Origin: Humitalea rosea
GTDB lineage: Bacteria; Pseudomonadota; Alphaproteobacteria; Acetobacterales; Acetobacteraceae
Reading direction: 5' to 3'
Assembly (NCBI RefSeq): GCF_003253705.1
Contig: NZ_QKYU01000016.1
Coordinates: 62,001 to 126,000, forward strand
DNA: 64,000 nucleotides
Positions 43,187 through 52,319 of the stretch are shown piece by piece. The notes below the pieces were generated by a model that had not been told where the DNA came from, made no database searches, and saw only the letters and a program-made list of their open reading frames with translations. Position numbers and translations under genes: made by a program. Position 1 is the stretch's first letter, and every line of letters begins with the position of its first letter.

Positions 43187-44785
43187 ATGGACATGGCGAC
43201 CGCGGCTCACGCTCCCGACCATCATGACGACCACGCCCCCGGGTTCGTGTCGCGTTGGTTGTTCTCGACCAACCACAAGGACATCGGCACCCTCTACATC
43301 ATCTTCTCGCTGGTCGCGGCGCTGGTCGGTGTCGGCCTGTCGCTGATCATGCGGCTGGAGCTGATGCAGCCGGGGCTGCAGTTCTTCTCCGACGGGCAGA
43401 TGTGGAACGCCTATGTCTCGGCCCACGGGCTGATCATGGTGTTCTTCGTCATCATGCCGGCGCTGATCGGTGGCTTCGGCAACTGGTTCGTGCCGATCAT
43501 GATCGGCGCGCCGGACATGGCCTTCCCGCGGCTGAACAATATTTCATTCTGGCTGCTGGTGCCGGCCTTCATGCTGCTGACCGCCTCGCTCTTCGTGGGC
43601 GGCGGTGCCGGCGCGGGCTGGACGATCTACCCGCCGCTGTCGGATGACACCTATCAAACCGGGCCCGCCATGGACATGGCGCTGTTCTCGCTGCACCTGG
43701 CCGGCGCCTCGTCGATCCTTGGTGCCGCGAACTTCATCACGACCATCTTCAACATGCGCGCCCCGGGCATGACCTTCCACAAGATGCCGCTGTTCGTGTG
43801 GTCGATGCTGGTCACCGCCTTCCTGCTGCTGCTGGCCGTGCCGGTGCTGGGTGGCGCGATCACCATGCTGATCACCGACCGCAACTTCGGCACCGCCTTC
43901 TTCGACCCGGCCGGCGGCGGCGATCCGGTGCTGTTCCAGCATCTGTTCTGGTTCTTCGGCCATCCCGAAGTCTACATCATGATCCTGCCCGGCTTCGGCA
44001 TTGTCAGCCATGTGATCTCGACCTTCTGCAAGAAGCCCATCTTCGGCTATCTCGGCATGGCCTACGCCATGGTCGCGATCGGCGTGGTCGGCTTCATCGT
44101 CTGGGCGCACCACATGTTCCAGAGCGGGATCGACGTCGATACCCGCGCCTACTTCATGGCCGCGACGATGGTCATCGCGGTGCCGACGGGCATCAAGATC
44201 TTCTCCTGGATCGCCACCATGTGGGGCGGCTCCATGGATCTGAAGACGCCGATGCTCTTCGCCATTGGCTTCGTCTTCCTGTTCACGGTCGGCGGCGTCA
44301 CCGGCGTCGTGCTGGCCAATGCCGGCATCACCCAGGTGCTGCACAACACCTATTATGTGGTGGCGCACTTCCACTACGTGCTCAGCCTTGGCGCCGTCTT
44401 CACCATCTACTGCGGGTTCTACTACTGGATCGGCAAGATGAGCGGCCACCAGTACCCGGAGTTCTGGGGCAAGGTGCATTTCTGGCTGACCTTTGTCGGC
44501 GTCAACCTGACCTTCTTCCCGATGCACTTCCTGGGCAACCAGGGTATGCCGCGCCGCTATCCCGACTACCCGGATGCCTTGGCCGGGTGGAACATGGTGG
44601 TCTCGATCGGCTCCTTCATCTCGGTCGCCTCGTTCCTCCTGTTCTTCTATGTCGTGTACCGGACCTTCAAGAGCCCGGTGAACGTGGTTGCCAACCCCTG
44701 GGGTGAGGGCGCCACGACCCTGGAATGGCAGGTTTCCTCCCCGCCGCCGTTCCACACCTTCGAAGAACTCCCGCACATTCGGTGA
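43187..44785 (+). CDS. ctaD: Cytochrome c oxidase subunit I (aa3 type)
   Basis: 532-residue heme-copper oxidase catalytic subunit with twelve membrane helices. Heme and CuB ligands are visible: the helix II His in [20 protein letters not shown], the CuB His-Tyr segment [27 protein letters not shown], and the paired ligands in [16 protein letters not shown]-channel ([20 protein letters not shown]) and K-channel residues look complete. It reduces oxygen to water and pumps protons in the inner membrane. AAGGACGG precedes the ATG at 43187; a second in-frame ATG is two codons on. Confidence 0.98.
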   Translation: MDMATAAHAPDHHDDHAPGFVSRWLFSTNHKDIGTLYIIFSLVAALVGVGLSLIMRLELMQPGLQFFSDGQMWNAYVSAHGLIMVFFVIMPALIGGFGNWFVPIMIGAPDMAFPRLNNISFWLLVPAFMLLTASLFVGGGAGAGWTIYPPLSDDTYQTGPAMDMALFSLHLAGASSILGAANFITTIFNMRAPGMTFHKMPLFVWSMLVTAFLLLLAVPVLGGAITMLITDRNFGTAFFDPAGGGDPVLFQHLFWFFGHPEVYIMILPGFGIVSHVISTFCKKPIFGYLGMAYAMVAIGVVGFIVWAHHMFQSGIDVDTRAYFMAATMVIAVPTGIKIFSWIATMWGGSMDLKTPMLFAIGFVFLFTVGGVTGVVLANAGITQVLHNTYYVVAHFHYVLSLGAVFTIYCGFYYWIGKMSGHQYPEFWGKVHFWLTFVGVNLTFFPMHFLGNQGMPRRYPDYPDALAGWNMVVSIGSFISVASFLLFFYVVYRTFKSPVNVVANPWGEGATTLEWQVSSPPPFHTFEELPHIR

Positions 44786-44789
44786 TCTG

Positions 44790-45737
44790 ATGAGCGACGC
44801 ATCCCTGACAACGAAGGGGGCCCTGGCCCCCTTCGACGTTTCCTCCGACCTGTCGGAGGTGAGCGACTGGGTCGCGCTGCTGAAGCCGCGCGTGATGATG
44901 CTGGTGGTCTTCACCGGCGCCGTTGGCATGGCCATCGCGCCGGGGCATCAGCATTGGGTGCTGAGCCTCGTCGCCATCCTCTGCATCGCCATCGCCTCGG
45001 GTGCGGCGGGCGCCATCAACATGTGGTTCGACCGCGATATCGACGCGGTGATGCGCCGCACCGCGCAGCGCCCGGTGCCGATGGGGCGGATCGCGCCCAA
45101 TGGGGCGCTCGGCTTCGGCGTCACCCTCTCGGTCTTCTCCGTCACGCTGATGGGGCTCGCGACCAACTGGGTCGCGGCCTCGATGCTGGCGGGATCGATC
45201 GGCTTCTACGTCTTCGTCTATACGATGTGGCTGAAGCGGCGGACGCCGCAGAACATCGTCATCGGCGGCGCCGCCGGCGCCTTCCCGCCGATCATCGGCT
45301 GGGCCGCCGTCACCGGCGGCACCGCGCTGCCGCCGATCGTGCTGTTCCTCATCATCTTCCTCTGGACGCCGCCGCATTTCTGGTCGCTCTCGCTCTGGGC
45401 CCATGCCGATTACGAGCGCGCCGGCGTGCCGATGCTGCCGGTGGTCGCGGGGCAGAAGGAAACCCGGCGCCAGATCCTGATCTATGCGGCGGTGCTCTTT
45501 CCCGTCGGGCTGGCGCCCTGGGCGCTCGGCTTTGCCGGGCCTGCCTATGCGGTGGTCGCGGCCGGGCTCGGCGCCTGGTTCCTGCATGCCTGCTGGAAGG
45601 TTTTTTCCGACGCGCAGGACGCCGAAGGGCGTAGCCTGACCAAGGACGCCCCGGCGCGCTGGGCGTTCCGCGTTTCCCTCATCCACCTGGCGGGGATCTT
45701 TGCCGCCATCGCCATGGATCACTGGATATTCGGCTGA
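44790..45737 (+). CDS. ctaB: Protoheme IX farnesyltransferase (heme o synthase)
   Basis: 315-residue UbiA-family prenyltransferase that farnesylates heme b to heme o for the oxidase. The Asp-rich motif NMWFDRDIDAVMRRTAQRP, the second motif YTMWLKRRTPQNIVIGG, and WTPPHFWSLSLWAHADYERAG mark heme o synthase among UbiA proteins. About eight or nine membrane helices follow a short polar N-terminus. The ATG at 44790 is four bases after the ctaD stop; a longer in-frame start inside ctaD is rejected. Codons 8-16 form a strong hairpin. Confidence 0.96.
   Translation: MSDASLTTKGALAPFDVSSDLSEVSDWVALLKPRVMMLVVFTGAVGMAIAPGHQHWVLSLVAILCIAIASGAAGAINMWFDRDIDAVMRRTAQRPVPMGRIAPNGALGFGVTLSVFSVTLMGLATNWVAASMLAGSIGFYVFVYTMWLKRRTPQNIVIGGAAGAFPPIIGWAAVTGGTALPPIVLFLIIFLWTPPHFWSLSLWAHADYERAGVPMLPVVAGQKETRRQILIYAAVLFPVGLAPWALGFAGPAYAVVAAGLGAWFLHACWKVFSDAQDAEGRSLTKDAPARWAFRVSLIHLAGIFAAIAMDHWIFG
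44812..44835 (+). other. Terminator-like stem-loop inside the 5' end of ctaB
   Basis: A perfect 11-bp inverted repeat (44812-44822 with 44825-44835, two-base loop; ten pairs with a four-base loop) of the form CGAAGGGGGCC/GGCCCCCTTCG lies 27 bases after the ctaD stop and within ctaB codons 8-16. It encodes the peptide TKGALAPFD. The position suits attenuation between the structural subunit and the heme enzyme. Confidence 0.6.
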
Positions 45738-45895
45738 TGGCCCCCCCGTTGTATGAAATCGCGGAAATGACCGCGGAGCAGAAGACCGCCTTCTACCGCC
45801 GTCGCCGCGCCCGCAACTACGCCATCCTTGGCGTGCTGATCGCCCTGGTCGTGATCTTCTTCATGGTCAGCGTGGCGAGGATGGGGAGGAGCTGA
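45737..45895 (+). CDS. Small oxidase-operon membrane protein (CoxF/CtaF-like)
   Basis: A 52-residue protein encoded between ctaB and ctaG, with start and stop overlapping both neighbours (TGATG at 45735-45739 and ATGA at its end). The N-terminal half is polar and ends in a basic patch (YRRRRARNY), then one membrane helix (AILGVLIALVVIFFMVSV). Small single-helix proteins at exactly this place are found in alphaproteobacterial cox operons and are usually labelled CoxF or hypothetical. The start sequence EMTAEQKTAFYRRRRARN fits that group. Its job is not firmly known; an assembly role next to CtaG is inferred. Confidence 0.8.
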   Translation: MAPPLYEIAEMTAEQKTAFYRRRRARNYAILGVLIALVVIFFMVSVARMGRS

Positions 45896-46515
45896 TGCCC
45901 CCCGGCCCCAACCCCGATCTGACCCGCCGCAACCGCCGGACCGGCGCCATCGCCTTCGCCGCGGTCTTCGGCATGATCGGCGTCTCCTTTGCCGCGGTGC
46001 CGCTCTACCGGGTGTTCTGCCAGGTCACGGGCTTCAACGGGACGCCGGTGATCAACTCCGCCGCCTCCCCGGGTGTGGCCAATGGCACCACCATGACGGT
46101 GCGCTTCGATGCCAATACCAACCCAGGCCTGCCCTGGGATTTCGCGCCCGAACAGCGCCAGGTGCGGCTGCAGCTGGGCGAGGAAGGCTTGGCCTTCTAC
46201 ACCGCCCACAACCGCGCCGGCACGCCGGTCGAGGGTGTGGCCGTCTACAACGTCACGCCCGAGGTGGTCGGGCGCTACTTCCACAAAACCGCGTGCTTCT
46301 GCTTTGACTCGCAGACCCTCGCGGCGGGCCAGAAGGTGGATATGCCGGTGTCCTTCTGGATCGATCCGAAGATCGCCGATGACCCCAATACCCGCGACAT
46401 CCGCACCATCACCCTGTCCTACACCTTCTACCGCACCCTGGCGGATGCAGAGCGTGCCGGGACCCTGGCCAGCGCTGGGCCGCATGTCGGCCGGCGGGAG
46501 ACGTTGACGCGCTGA
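45895..46515 (+). CDS. ctaG: Cytochrome c oxidase assembly protein CtaG (Cox11)
   Basis: 206-residue copper chaperone for the CuB site of subunit I. One N-terminal membrane helix (IAFAAVFGMIGVSFAAVPLY, residues 18-37) is followed by CQVTGFNGTP and the periplasmic Ig-like domain with the copper-binding CFCF motif in YFHKTACFCFDSQTL. Length and motifs are normal for Cox11. Its ATG overlaps the stop of the small membrane protein gene. Confidence 0.96.
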   Translation: MPPGPNPDLTRRNRRTGAIAFAAVFGMIGVSFAAVPLYRVFCQVTGFNGTPVINSAASPGVANGTTMTVRFDANTNPGLPWDFAPEQRQVRLQLGEEGLAFYTAHNRAGTPVEGVAVYNVTPEVVGRYFHKTACFCFDSQTLAAGQKVDMPVSFWIDPKIADDPNTRDIRTITLSYTFYRTLADAERAGTLASAGPHVGRRETLTR

Positions 46516-46544
46516 AGCCCCGCCTTGCTGCAATGCAAGAACCC

Positions 46545-46574
46545 AACGGCCGAGGCTTGATCCGCACGGCCGTT
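46545..46574 (+). other. Stem-loop between ctaG and ctaE
   Basis: An 8-bp stem (46545-46552 with 46567-46574, 14-base loop) of the form AACGGCCG/CGGCCGTT is followed by TCG. Just before it, CTTGC-TGCAAT-GCAAG (46524-46539) is a second small palindrome that shares the 13-mer TGCTGCAATGCAA with the site at 14516-14532. The 140-base gap is the largest inside the oxidase cluster and may hold a secondary promoter or partial terminator. Confidence 0.45.
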
Positions 46575-46655
46575 TCGTCGATTGATGGGCGCGGAAGGTG
46601 ATGCGCCCCATCGTATCCCCAACGCACGAAGAGCACAGGCGGAAGAGCAGAGGCG

Positions 46656-47510
46656 ATGGCAAGCAGCACGACCATGGCGACCGTCGAAGAAGCGGCCCCG
46701 CCGCACAAGCACCCCTATCATCTTGTCGATCCCTCGCCCTGGCCGCTGATCGCGGCCTTCTCGGCGGGGACGATGTTGTTCGGCATCGTGCTCAACGCCC
46801 ATTACGGCATGCACTGGCCGTTCCTGCTCGGCCTCGCCGGCGTGCTCTCCTGCATGTTCTTCTGGTGGCGCGACGTGGTGCGCGAAAGCCGCACGCCCGG
46901 GCTGCATACCCCGATCGTCCGCATCGGCCTGCGCTATGGCATGGTGCTGTTCATCGCCTCCGAGGTGATGTTCTTCGTGGCCTTCTTCTGGGCCTATTTC
47001 CACTTCGCGCTCTATCCGAACCATGTGTCGGGGGCCGAGACGGCGATCTGGCCGCCCAAGGGCATCCTCACCTTCGACCCGTTCGGCCTGCCGTTCCTCA
47101 ACACCATGATCCTGCTGCTCTCGGGCTGCACGGTGACCTGGGCGCATGAGGCGCTGCTGCAGAACAACCGCAAGGACATGCTGCTGGCCCTGGGGCTGAC
47201 GGTGGTCCTCGGCGTGTCCTTCAGCGGCTTCCAGGCCTGGGAATACACCGAGGCGCCCTTCGCCTTCTCCGGCGGCGGCATCTACCCCTCGACCTTCTTC
47301 CTCGCCACCGGCTTTCACGGCTTCCACGTGATCATCGGCACGATCTTCCTCGCGGTGTGCTGGTTCCGCGCCCGCGCCGGCCAGTTCTCCCCCGCCCGTC
47401 ACTTCGGCTTCGAGGCCGCGGCTTGGTACTGGCACTTCGTGGACGTGGTCTGGCTGTTCCTCTTCATCTGCATCTACTGGTGGGGAGCGGGCGAAATCGC
47501 CGTCCACTGA
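46656..47510 (+). CDS. ctaE: Cytochrome c oxidase subunit III
   Basis: 284-residue membrane subunit with seven helices. Conserved segments include HPYHLVDPSPWPLIAAFSAG, FIASEVMFFVAFFWAYFH (with the lipid- or proton-antenna Glu), TVTWAHEALLQNNR and FHGFHVIIGTIFLAVCW, ending WYWHFVDVVWLFLFICIYWWG. It stabilises the catalytic core of the aa3 oxidase. AGAGGCG precedes the ATG at 46656. Its stop overlaps the start of the DUF983 gene. Confidence 0.97.
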   Translation: MASSTTMATVEEAAPPHKHPYHLVDPSPWPLIAAFSAGTMLFGIVLNAHYGMHWPFLLGLAGVLSCMFFWWRDVVRESRTPGLHTPIVRIGLRYGMVLFIASEVMFFVAFFWAYFHFALYPNHVSGAETAIWPPKGILTFDPFGLPFLNTMILLLSGCTVTWAHEALLQNNRKDMLLALGLTVVLGVSFSGFQAWEYTEAPFAFSGGGIYPSTFFLATGFHGFHVIIGTIFLAVCWFRARAGQFSPARHFGFEAAAWYWHFVDVVWLFLFICIYWWGAGEIAVH

Positions 47511-47857
47511 TGCCAACCACGCCCCAGCCGGGCCTGGGAGTGGTTTTGCGTGGCCGGTGCCCCAATTGTGGGACCGGCCCGCTGTTTTCCGGGCTGCTCG
47601 ACATACGCCCCACCTGCCGCGACTGCGGGCTCGATCTTTCGGCCTATGATGCGGGCGACGGGCCGGCGGTGGCGGCCATCTTCGTCGTCGGCGCGCTGGC
47701 CATGATCGGCGCCTTCCTGGTCGAGTTCCGGCTGGAGCCCCCGCTCTGGGTCCATGCCGTGATCTGGCCGCTGCTGGTCCTGCCGACCTCGCTCGCGGTG
47801 ATGCGGATCGCCAAATCCGCGCTGATCTACCAGAGCTTCCACCACCGCCGCGCCTGA
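47510..47857 (+). CDS. DUF983-family zinc-ribbon membrane protein
   Basis: 115 residues with an N-terminal zinc-ribbon of two CxxC knuckles (GRCPNCGTG and TCRDCGLDL) and two membrane helices (AAIFVVGALAMIGAFLVEF and AVIWPLLVLPTSLAVMRI). DUF983 genes regularly sit between the subunit III and Surf1 genes in alphaproteobacteria, which points to oxidase biogenesis, but no activity is established. The ATG overlaps the ctaE stop by one base and its stop overlaps the surf1 ATG. Confidence 0.92.
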   Translation: MPTTPQPGLGVVLRGRCPNCGTGPLFSGLLDIRPTCRDCGLDLSAYDAGDGPAVAAIFVVGALAMIGAFLVEFRLEPPLWVHAVIWPLLVLPTSLAVMRIAKSALIYQSFHHRRA

Positions 47858-48537
47858 TGCGCTCCCGCCGCCCCCTGCTGCTGGTCCTCGCGGCGGCGCT
47901 GCCGGCACTGGCGATCCTGCTTGGCCTCGGCTGGTGGCAGGTGCAGCGGCTGGAGTGGAAGACCGCGATGATCGCGGCCATCACCGCCTCGGAGGCCGGG
48001 CCGGCGGTGCCGCTTGGCCCCACCCCCCCCGCCTTCACCAAGGTCCTGGTCGAGGGGGTGTTCCGCCACGACCTCGAAGCCCTGCTCGGGCTGGAGGTGC
48101 GCGGCACGGTCCTCGGCGCCGAGCTTCTGGTCCCGCTGGAGCGCCCGGGCCTGCCGACTCTGCTGGTCGATCGCGGCTGGGTGCCGATGGAGCGCGGCAC
48201 GGCCACCATCGACCACCCGCAAGGCGTCGTTGCCGTGACCGGCTTCATCCATCCGGGTGACCGGCCGGGGATCTTCGCGCCGCGGGACGATACCGCCGGC
48301 CGGCGCTTCTACACCTTCGATCCGCCGGCGATCGGCGCGGCCCTGGGCCTGCCGGATGTCGCGCCCTTCGCTTTGGTCGCCATCGGCCCCGCCACCGGCC
48401 GGCTTCCCGATCCCGCGCATAGCCTGCCGCGGCCGGCCAACAACCATCTTGGCTATGTCATCACCTGGTGGGGGCTGGCGGTCGCCTTGCTCGGCGTGCT
48501 TGCTGCTGTGGCGCTGCGCCGCCGCCCCGCCCCCTGA
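47857..48537 (+). CDS. surf1: Surf1-family oxidase assembly protein
   Basis: 226-residue Surf1/Shy1-family protein: one membrane helix at each end (PLLLVLAAALPALAILLGLGWWQ at 5-27; YVITWWGLAVALLGVLAAVALRR at the C-terminus) flanking a periplasmic domain. Hallmarks are GWWQVQRLEWK, LLVDRGWVPMER and HLGYVITWWGLA. Surf1 assists heme a insertion into subunit I. It is last in the chain ctaE-DUF983-surf1, in which each start overlaps the previous stop. Confidence 0.94.
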   Translation: MRSRRPLLLVLAAALPALAILLGLGWWQVQRLEWKTAMIAAITASEAGPAVPLGPTPPAFTKVLVEGVFRHDLEALLGLEVRGTVLGAELLVPLERPGLPTLLVDRGWVPMERGTATIDHPQGVVAVTGFIHPGDRPGIFAPRDDTAGRRFYTFDPPAIGAALGLPDVAPFALVAIGPATGRLPDPAHSLPRPANNHLGYVITWWGLAVALLGVLAAVALRRRPAP

Positions 48538-48551
48538 CCGGACACCCCGCG

Positions 48552-50036
48552 ATGCCCTCTGCCGCCTATGCCCGCCTGCGTGACCGCTTCGCCCGCATCG
48601 CCACCATCGGCGAATGCCAGGCCATGTTGAGCTGGGATGCCAGCGCCATGATGCCCGAGGGCGGCGGGGCGGCGCGCGGCGACCAGCTCGCGGTGCTCTC
48701 CGGCATCGGCCACGAGATGCTGATCGCGCCGGAGGTCGGCGACGACCTCGCCGAAGCCGAGGCGACGGGCGATTGGGATGCGGCCAACCTCGACCTCATG
48801 CGCCGCGCCCATGGCCGCGCGACCGCCTTGCCGACCTCGCTCGTCGAGGCCAGCACCCGCGCCAACAGCGCCTGCGAGAAGGCTTGGCGCGAGGCCCGCC
48901 GCACCGCCGATTTCGCCGTGGTGCAGCCCTATCTGACCGAGGTCGTCTCGCTCCAGCGCCAGACCGCGCAGGCGCTCTCCGCCGCGACCGGGCTCAGCCC
49001 CTATGACGCGCTGATGGACGGGTTCCAGCGCGGCGTCACCGCCGCGGATGTGGAGCCGATCTTCGCCGCCTACGAGGTCTTCCTCGCCGAGGCGCTGCCC
49101 CGCGCCGAGGCGTTGCAGGCGACCCGCCCCGCGCCGATCGAGCCCGCGCCGCCCTTCGCCATCGCGGCCCAGCGGGTGCTGTGCCGGGAGATGTCGGCCC
49201 GGATCGGCCTCGACTACACCCATGCCCGGCTGGACGAGAGCCTGCACCCCTTCAGCGGCGGCACGCCGACCGATGTCCGCATCACCACGCGGTATGAGGA
49301 GACGGGCTTCGCCCAGGCGCTGCTGGGCGTGCTGCATGAGACGGGGCACGCGCTCTACGAACGCGGCCTGCCCACCGCCCAGGCGCGCCAGCCGGTCGGG
49401 GAATCGGCCGGCATGGCCGCGCATGAATCCCAGTCGCTGATCATCGAGATGCAGGCGGCGCGCACCGATGCCTTCCTGGGCTTCCTCGGGCCGCGCTTGC
49501 AGACGGCCTTCGGCGGCGATCCGCGCGCCTTCGCGCCGGAGAACCTCGCCCGGCTGTTCCGCCGCGTGCGCCGCGGCTTCATCCGGGTCGATGCGGATGA
49601 GATGACCTACCCCGCCCATATCATCCTGCGCTTCCGGCTGGAGCGGGCGCTGATCGCGGGGAACCTCTCGGTCGCGGATCTGCCGGGCGCCTGGAACGAG
49701 GGCTTCCTCGGCCTGCTCGGGATGATGCCGCCGAACGACACCATGGGCTGCCTGCAGGACATCCATTGGCATGATGGCGCCTTCGGCTATTTCCCGTCCT
49801 ACACCCTGGGCGCCATGGCGGCGGCGCAGCTGATGGCCGCGGCTCGCCGCGCCCTGCCGGGGCTCGATGCGCAGCTTGCGGAATGCGACCTCGAGCCGCT
49901 GCTGGCCTGGCTGCGGCAGAATGTGCATGGGCAGGGCGCGCGGCTGGGCTTCCAGGACCTGCTGCGGACGGCGACCGGCAAGCCGCTCGATCCCGCGGAT
50001 TTCACCGCGCATCTAACGGCTCGTTATCTCGTGTGA
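48552..50036 (+). CDS. M32-family carboxypeptidase (Taq type)
   Basis: 494-residue M32 carboxypeptidase. The zinc motif is HETGHALYERGL near residues 262-273, and the third ligand lies in SAGMAAHESQSLIIEM. HPFSGGTPTDVRITTRY, VRRGFIRVDADEMTYPAHIILRF and WHDGAFGYFPSYTLGAM are further family signatures. It removes C-terminal amino acids from peptides in the cytoplasm. The ATG at 48552 is 14 bases after the surf1 stop, close enough for read-through from the oxidase operon though functionally unrelated. Confidence 0.95.
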   Translation: MPSAAYARLRDRFARIATIGECQAMLSWDASAMMPEGGGAARGDQLAVLSGIGHEMLIAPEVGDDLAEAEATGDWDAANLDLMRRAHGRATALPTSLVEASTRANSACEKAWREARRTADFAVVQPYLTEVVSLQRQTAQALSAATGLSPYDALMDGFQRGVTAADVEPIFAAYEVFLAEALPRAEALQATRPAPIEPAPPFAIAAQRVLCREMSARIGLDYTHARLDESLHPFSGGTPTDVRITTRYEETGFAQALLGVLHETGHALYERGLPTAQARQPVGESAGMAAHESQSLIIEMQAARTDAFLGFLGPRLQTAFGGDPRAFAPENLARLFRRVRRGFIRVDADEMTYPAHIILRFRLERALIAGNLSVADLPGAWNEGFLGLLGMMPPNDTMGCLQDIHWHDGAFGYFPSYTLGAMAAAQLMAAARRALPGLDAQLAECDLEPLLAWLRQNVHGQGARLGFQDLLRTATGKPLDPADFTAHLTARYLV

Positions 50037-50114
50037 GCGGGTTCTTCACAAATTCGTGTCTTAATCCCCGGCGAGTCCTGTAAAGACGAGGCTGGAGACC
50101 CCGGCGAACCCCAC

Positions 50115-52199
50115 ATGACCACCCCACAGCCGGACACGATGGCCGCCCGCACCGCAGATCGCGCATTGATCGCGCTGCTGGTCATGGTCACGACCTTGCC
50201 TTTGCTGTTGCTCGCCCTGTCGGCCTGGACCTCGTGGCAGCAAAGCTGGGCGGCGGCGGCCAACACCATGGAACGCGCGGCCGATGCGGGGGCCGAATAT
50301 GCCCGCCGGGTGCTGGATGGCCACGCGCTGCGCCTCGAACGCGCCAATGACCTGCTGGAAGGCTTGGCCGATGCCGAGATCCGGGCGCGGGCGGACCACC
50401 TCCAGACCGCCTTCCGGCGGATTGCGGGCGAGGCGCAGCTTGGCCAGGTGCCGCTGAACATCTTCGCCTTCGACCGGAACGCCGCCCTGCTCGTCGGCGG
50501 GGGCGTGCTGCCGGTGTCGCAGCAGGAGGGCTTCGACGAGCGCGACTATGTCGCGGCGCTGCGCGTCCCAGGGGCGCCCAGGATCTACCTCAGCCGCGTC
50601 CATGTCGGGCTGATGGGGGGGCGGGCCTATTTCGCGGTCAGCCGGCGGCGGCATGGCGCGGCCAATGGCCTGCCGCGAGGAAGCTACGACGGGATCATCA
50701 TGGTTGCCGCCTTCCTGGACTCGGCCGGGGCGGCACTTGGGCGCCTGCCGCCCGGGGCCGGGGACGCCACCGCGCTGATCCGCGAGGATGGGGAGATCCT
50801 CGCGCGCTCCGGCAGCAGCGCCAGCGAGGCCATACCGCGCATGGCGCCCGACGATCCCATCGTCCAGGCCATGGCGCGGGGTCAGGAGCACTGCCTCATC
50901 CGGGTCGTCTCGCCCATCGATGGCGTGCCGCGGTTTCTGGCGCTGCGGCGGGTGGAGGGGTGGCCCGCCTATGTGCTGGCGGGGCGCCCGGATGCGGCGG
51001 TCATGTCGGAATGGTGGCAGATCGTCGCCGGGCAATCGGCCATCGCCATCCCCGCCTGGGGGATGCTGGTCGCGATGACCACGCTCGTCTGGCGGCGCAA
51101 ACGGGCGCTGGCCGGGGCGAATGCCGCATTGGAGGCCCGTGTCACCAGCCGGACCGCCGAGCTGACGACGCGGAGCGAGGCGCTGGCGGAAAGCGAGGCA
51201 CGGCTGCGCCTGGCGCAGGAGGCCGCCATGGTCGGCACCTGGGAGCTGGATCTGGCAACCCGCCGGCGGCACTGGTCCAACGAGCAGTTCTGGCTCTACG
51301 GCCTGCATCCCTCCAGCGACGGCTGTCTCGGGGAGGGGCTGTTCTACGCGATGGTGCATCCCGAGGACCGCGCGCTGATCCGCCAGGCCGAGGCGCGGGC
51401 GAGGGAAATCGGGGAGTTCGAGGCCGAGTTCCGCATCCTGCGCCCGGCGCTGGAGCAGGATGAGGGGGGGCCGGAACTGCGCTGGCTGCTGTCGCGCGGC
51501 CGCATCATCCGCGGGCGGGACGGGGTCGGGGACCGGATGGTCGGAGTGAATGTGGACATCACCAGCCGCCGCCTGGGCGAGGAGCGCCGCGACCTTGTCG
51601 CGCGCGAGGTGGCCCATCGCGCGCGGAACGCCTTGCAACTGGTGCTCTCGGCCGTGCGGATGACCAAGGCCGATACGGTCCCGGAGTTCGAGCGCCTGCT
51701 GCGCGGGCGGATCTGTGCCTTGTCGCGGGCCCAGGCGATGCTGGCGGAGAGCGGCGGCCTCGGCGCCGATCTGCGATCCCTGGCCGAGGGCGAGGTGAGC
51801 ACCCTGGTCGGCGCCTCGCTGACGCAGGTCGCGATCGAGGGGCCGTCGCTCGAAGTTCCGCATTGGGCGGTGCAGCCGCTGTCGATGGCGCTGCATGAGA
51901 TGACGACCAACGCGCTCAAGTACGGCGCGCTCTCCACCCCGCAGGGCAGGGTCAGCCTGAGCTGGGTGGTGGATGAGGCGGCGGGGCTGCTGCGCCTGCG
52001 CTGGGCCGAGGCGGACGGGCCTGCCATCGCCGGCAAGCCCGAACGGGCGGGATTCGGGACGCGGGTATTGGAGGCGACCCTCGCCTCCCAGCTCGGGGGG
52101 AGGGTATCGCGCGAATGGACGGCCGAGGGGTTAATCCTTCTGGTCACTTTGCCGCTCGCGCGGGTCCGCCGGGCGGCAAAGGTGGCGCTCACCGTGTGA
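50115..52199 (+). CDS. HWE-family sensor histidine kinase with periplasmic sensor and PAS domain
   Basis: 694-residue membrane kinase. Two membrane helices (near residues 17-40 and 305-325) bracket a periplasmic dCache-like sensor. A coiled linker (AALEARVTSRTAELTTRSEAL) leads to a PAS domain (about 360-475, MVGTWELDLATRRRHWSNEQF). The HWE kinase core has REVAHRARNALQLVLSAVRM (phospho-His), LHEMTTNALKYGAL (N-box) and the WAEADGP motif that names the family. No response regulator is adjacent, so its partner is elsewhere. Ligand unknown. It has its own AT-rich upstream gap of 78 bases. Confidence 0.93.
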   Translation: MTTPQPDTMAARTADRALIALLVMVTTLPLLLLALSAWTSWQQSWAAAANTMERAADAGAEYARRVLDGHALRLERANDLLEGLADAEIRARADHLQTAFRRIAGEAQLGQVPLNIFAFDRNAALLVGGGVLPVSQQEGFDERDYVAALRVPGAPRIYLSRVHVGLMGGRAYFAVSRRRHGAANGLPRGSYDGIIMVAAFLDSAGAALGRLPPGAGDATALIREDGEILARSGSSASEAIPRMAPDDPIVQAMARGQEHCLIRVVSPIDGVPRFLALRRVEGWPAYVLAGRPDAAVMSEWWQIVAGQSAIAIPAWGMLVAMTTLVWRRKRALAGANAALEARVTSRTAELTTRSEALAESEARLRLAQEAAMVGTWELDLATRRRHWSNEQFWLYGLHPSSDGCLGEGLFYAMVHPEDRALIRQAEARAREIGEFEAEFRILRPALEQDEGGPELRWLLSRGRIIRGRDGVGDRMVGVNVDITSRRLGEERRDLVAREVAHRARNALQLVLSAVRMTKADTVPEFERLLRGRICALSRAQAMLAESGGLGADLRSLAEGEVSTLVGASLTQVAIEGPSLEVPHWAVQPLSMALHEMTTNALKYGALSTPQGRVSLSWVVDEAAGLLRLRWAEADGPAIAGKPERAGFGTRVLEATLASQLGGRVSREWTAEGLILLVTLPLARVRRAAKVALTV

Positions 52200-52208
52200 A
52201 TATTGGAT

Positions 52209-52228
52209 GCGGGACTAGCCGGTCCCGC
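52209..52228 (+). terminator. Stem-loop after the HWE kinase gene
   Basis: A perfect 7-bp stem (52209-52215 with 52222-52228, loop TAGCCG) of the form GCGGGAC/GTCCCGC begins nine bases past the kinase stop. It has no T-run. It separates the kinase from the UDP-glucose dehydrogenase gene. Confidence 0.5.
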
Positions 52229-52319
52229 CCGCACCGGGCCAGAGTAAGGCTCGGCGGTGTTGGGCAAGGCCGAGCAGGGCAAAACTCTCTGTAATGATTT
52301 CGGCGATCAAGGATCATCC

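Noticed and set aside
44688-44789. A 34-codon N-terminal extension of ctaB inside ctaD
   Set aside because: The extension is Pro/Arg-rich and lies wholly within ctaD coding sequence. The ATG at 44790, just after the ctaD stop, gives a normal heme o synthase N-terminus.
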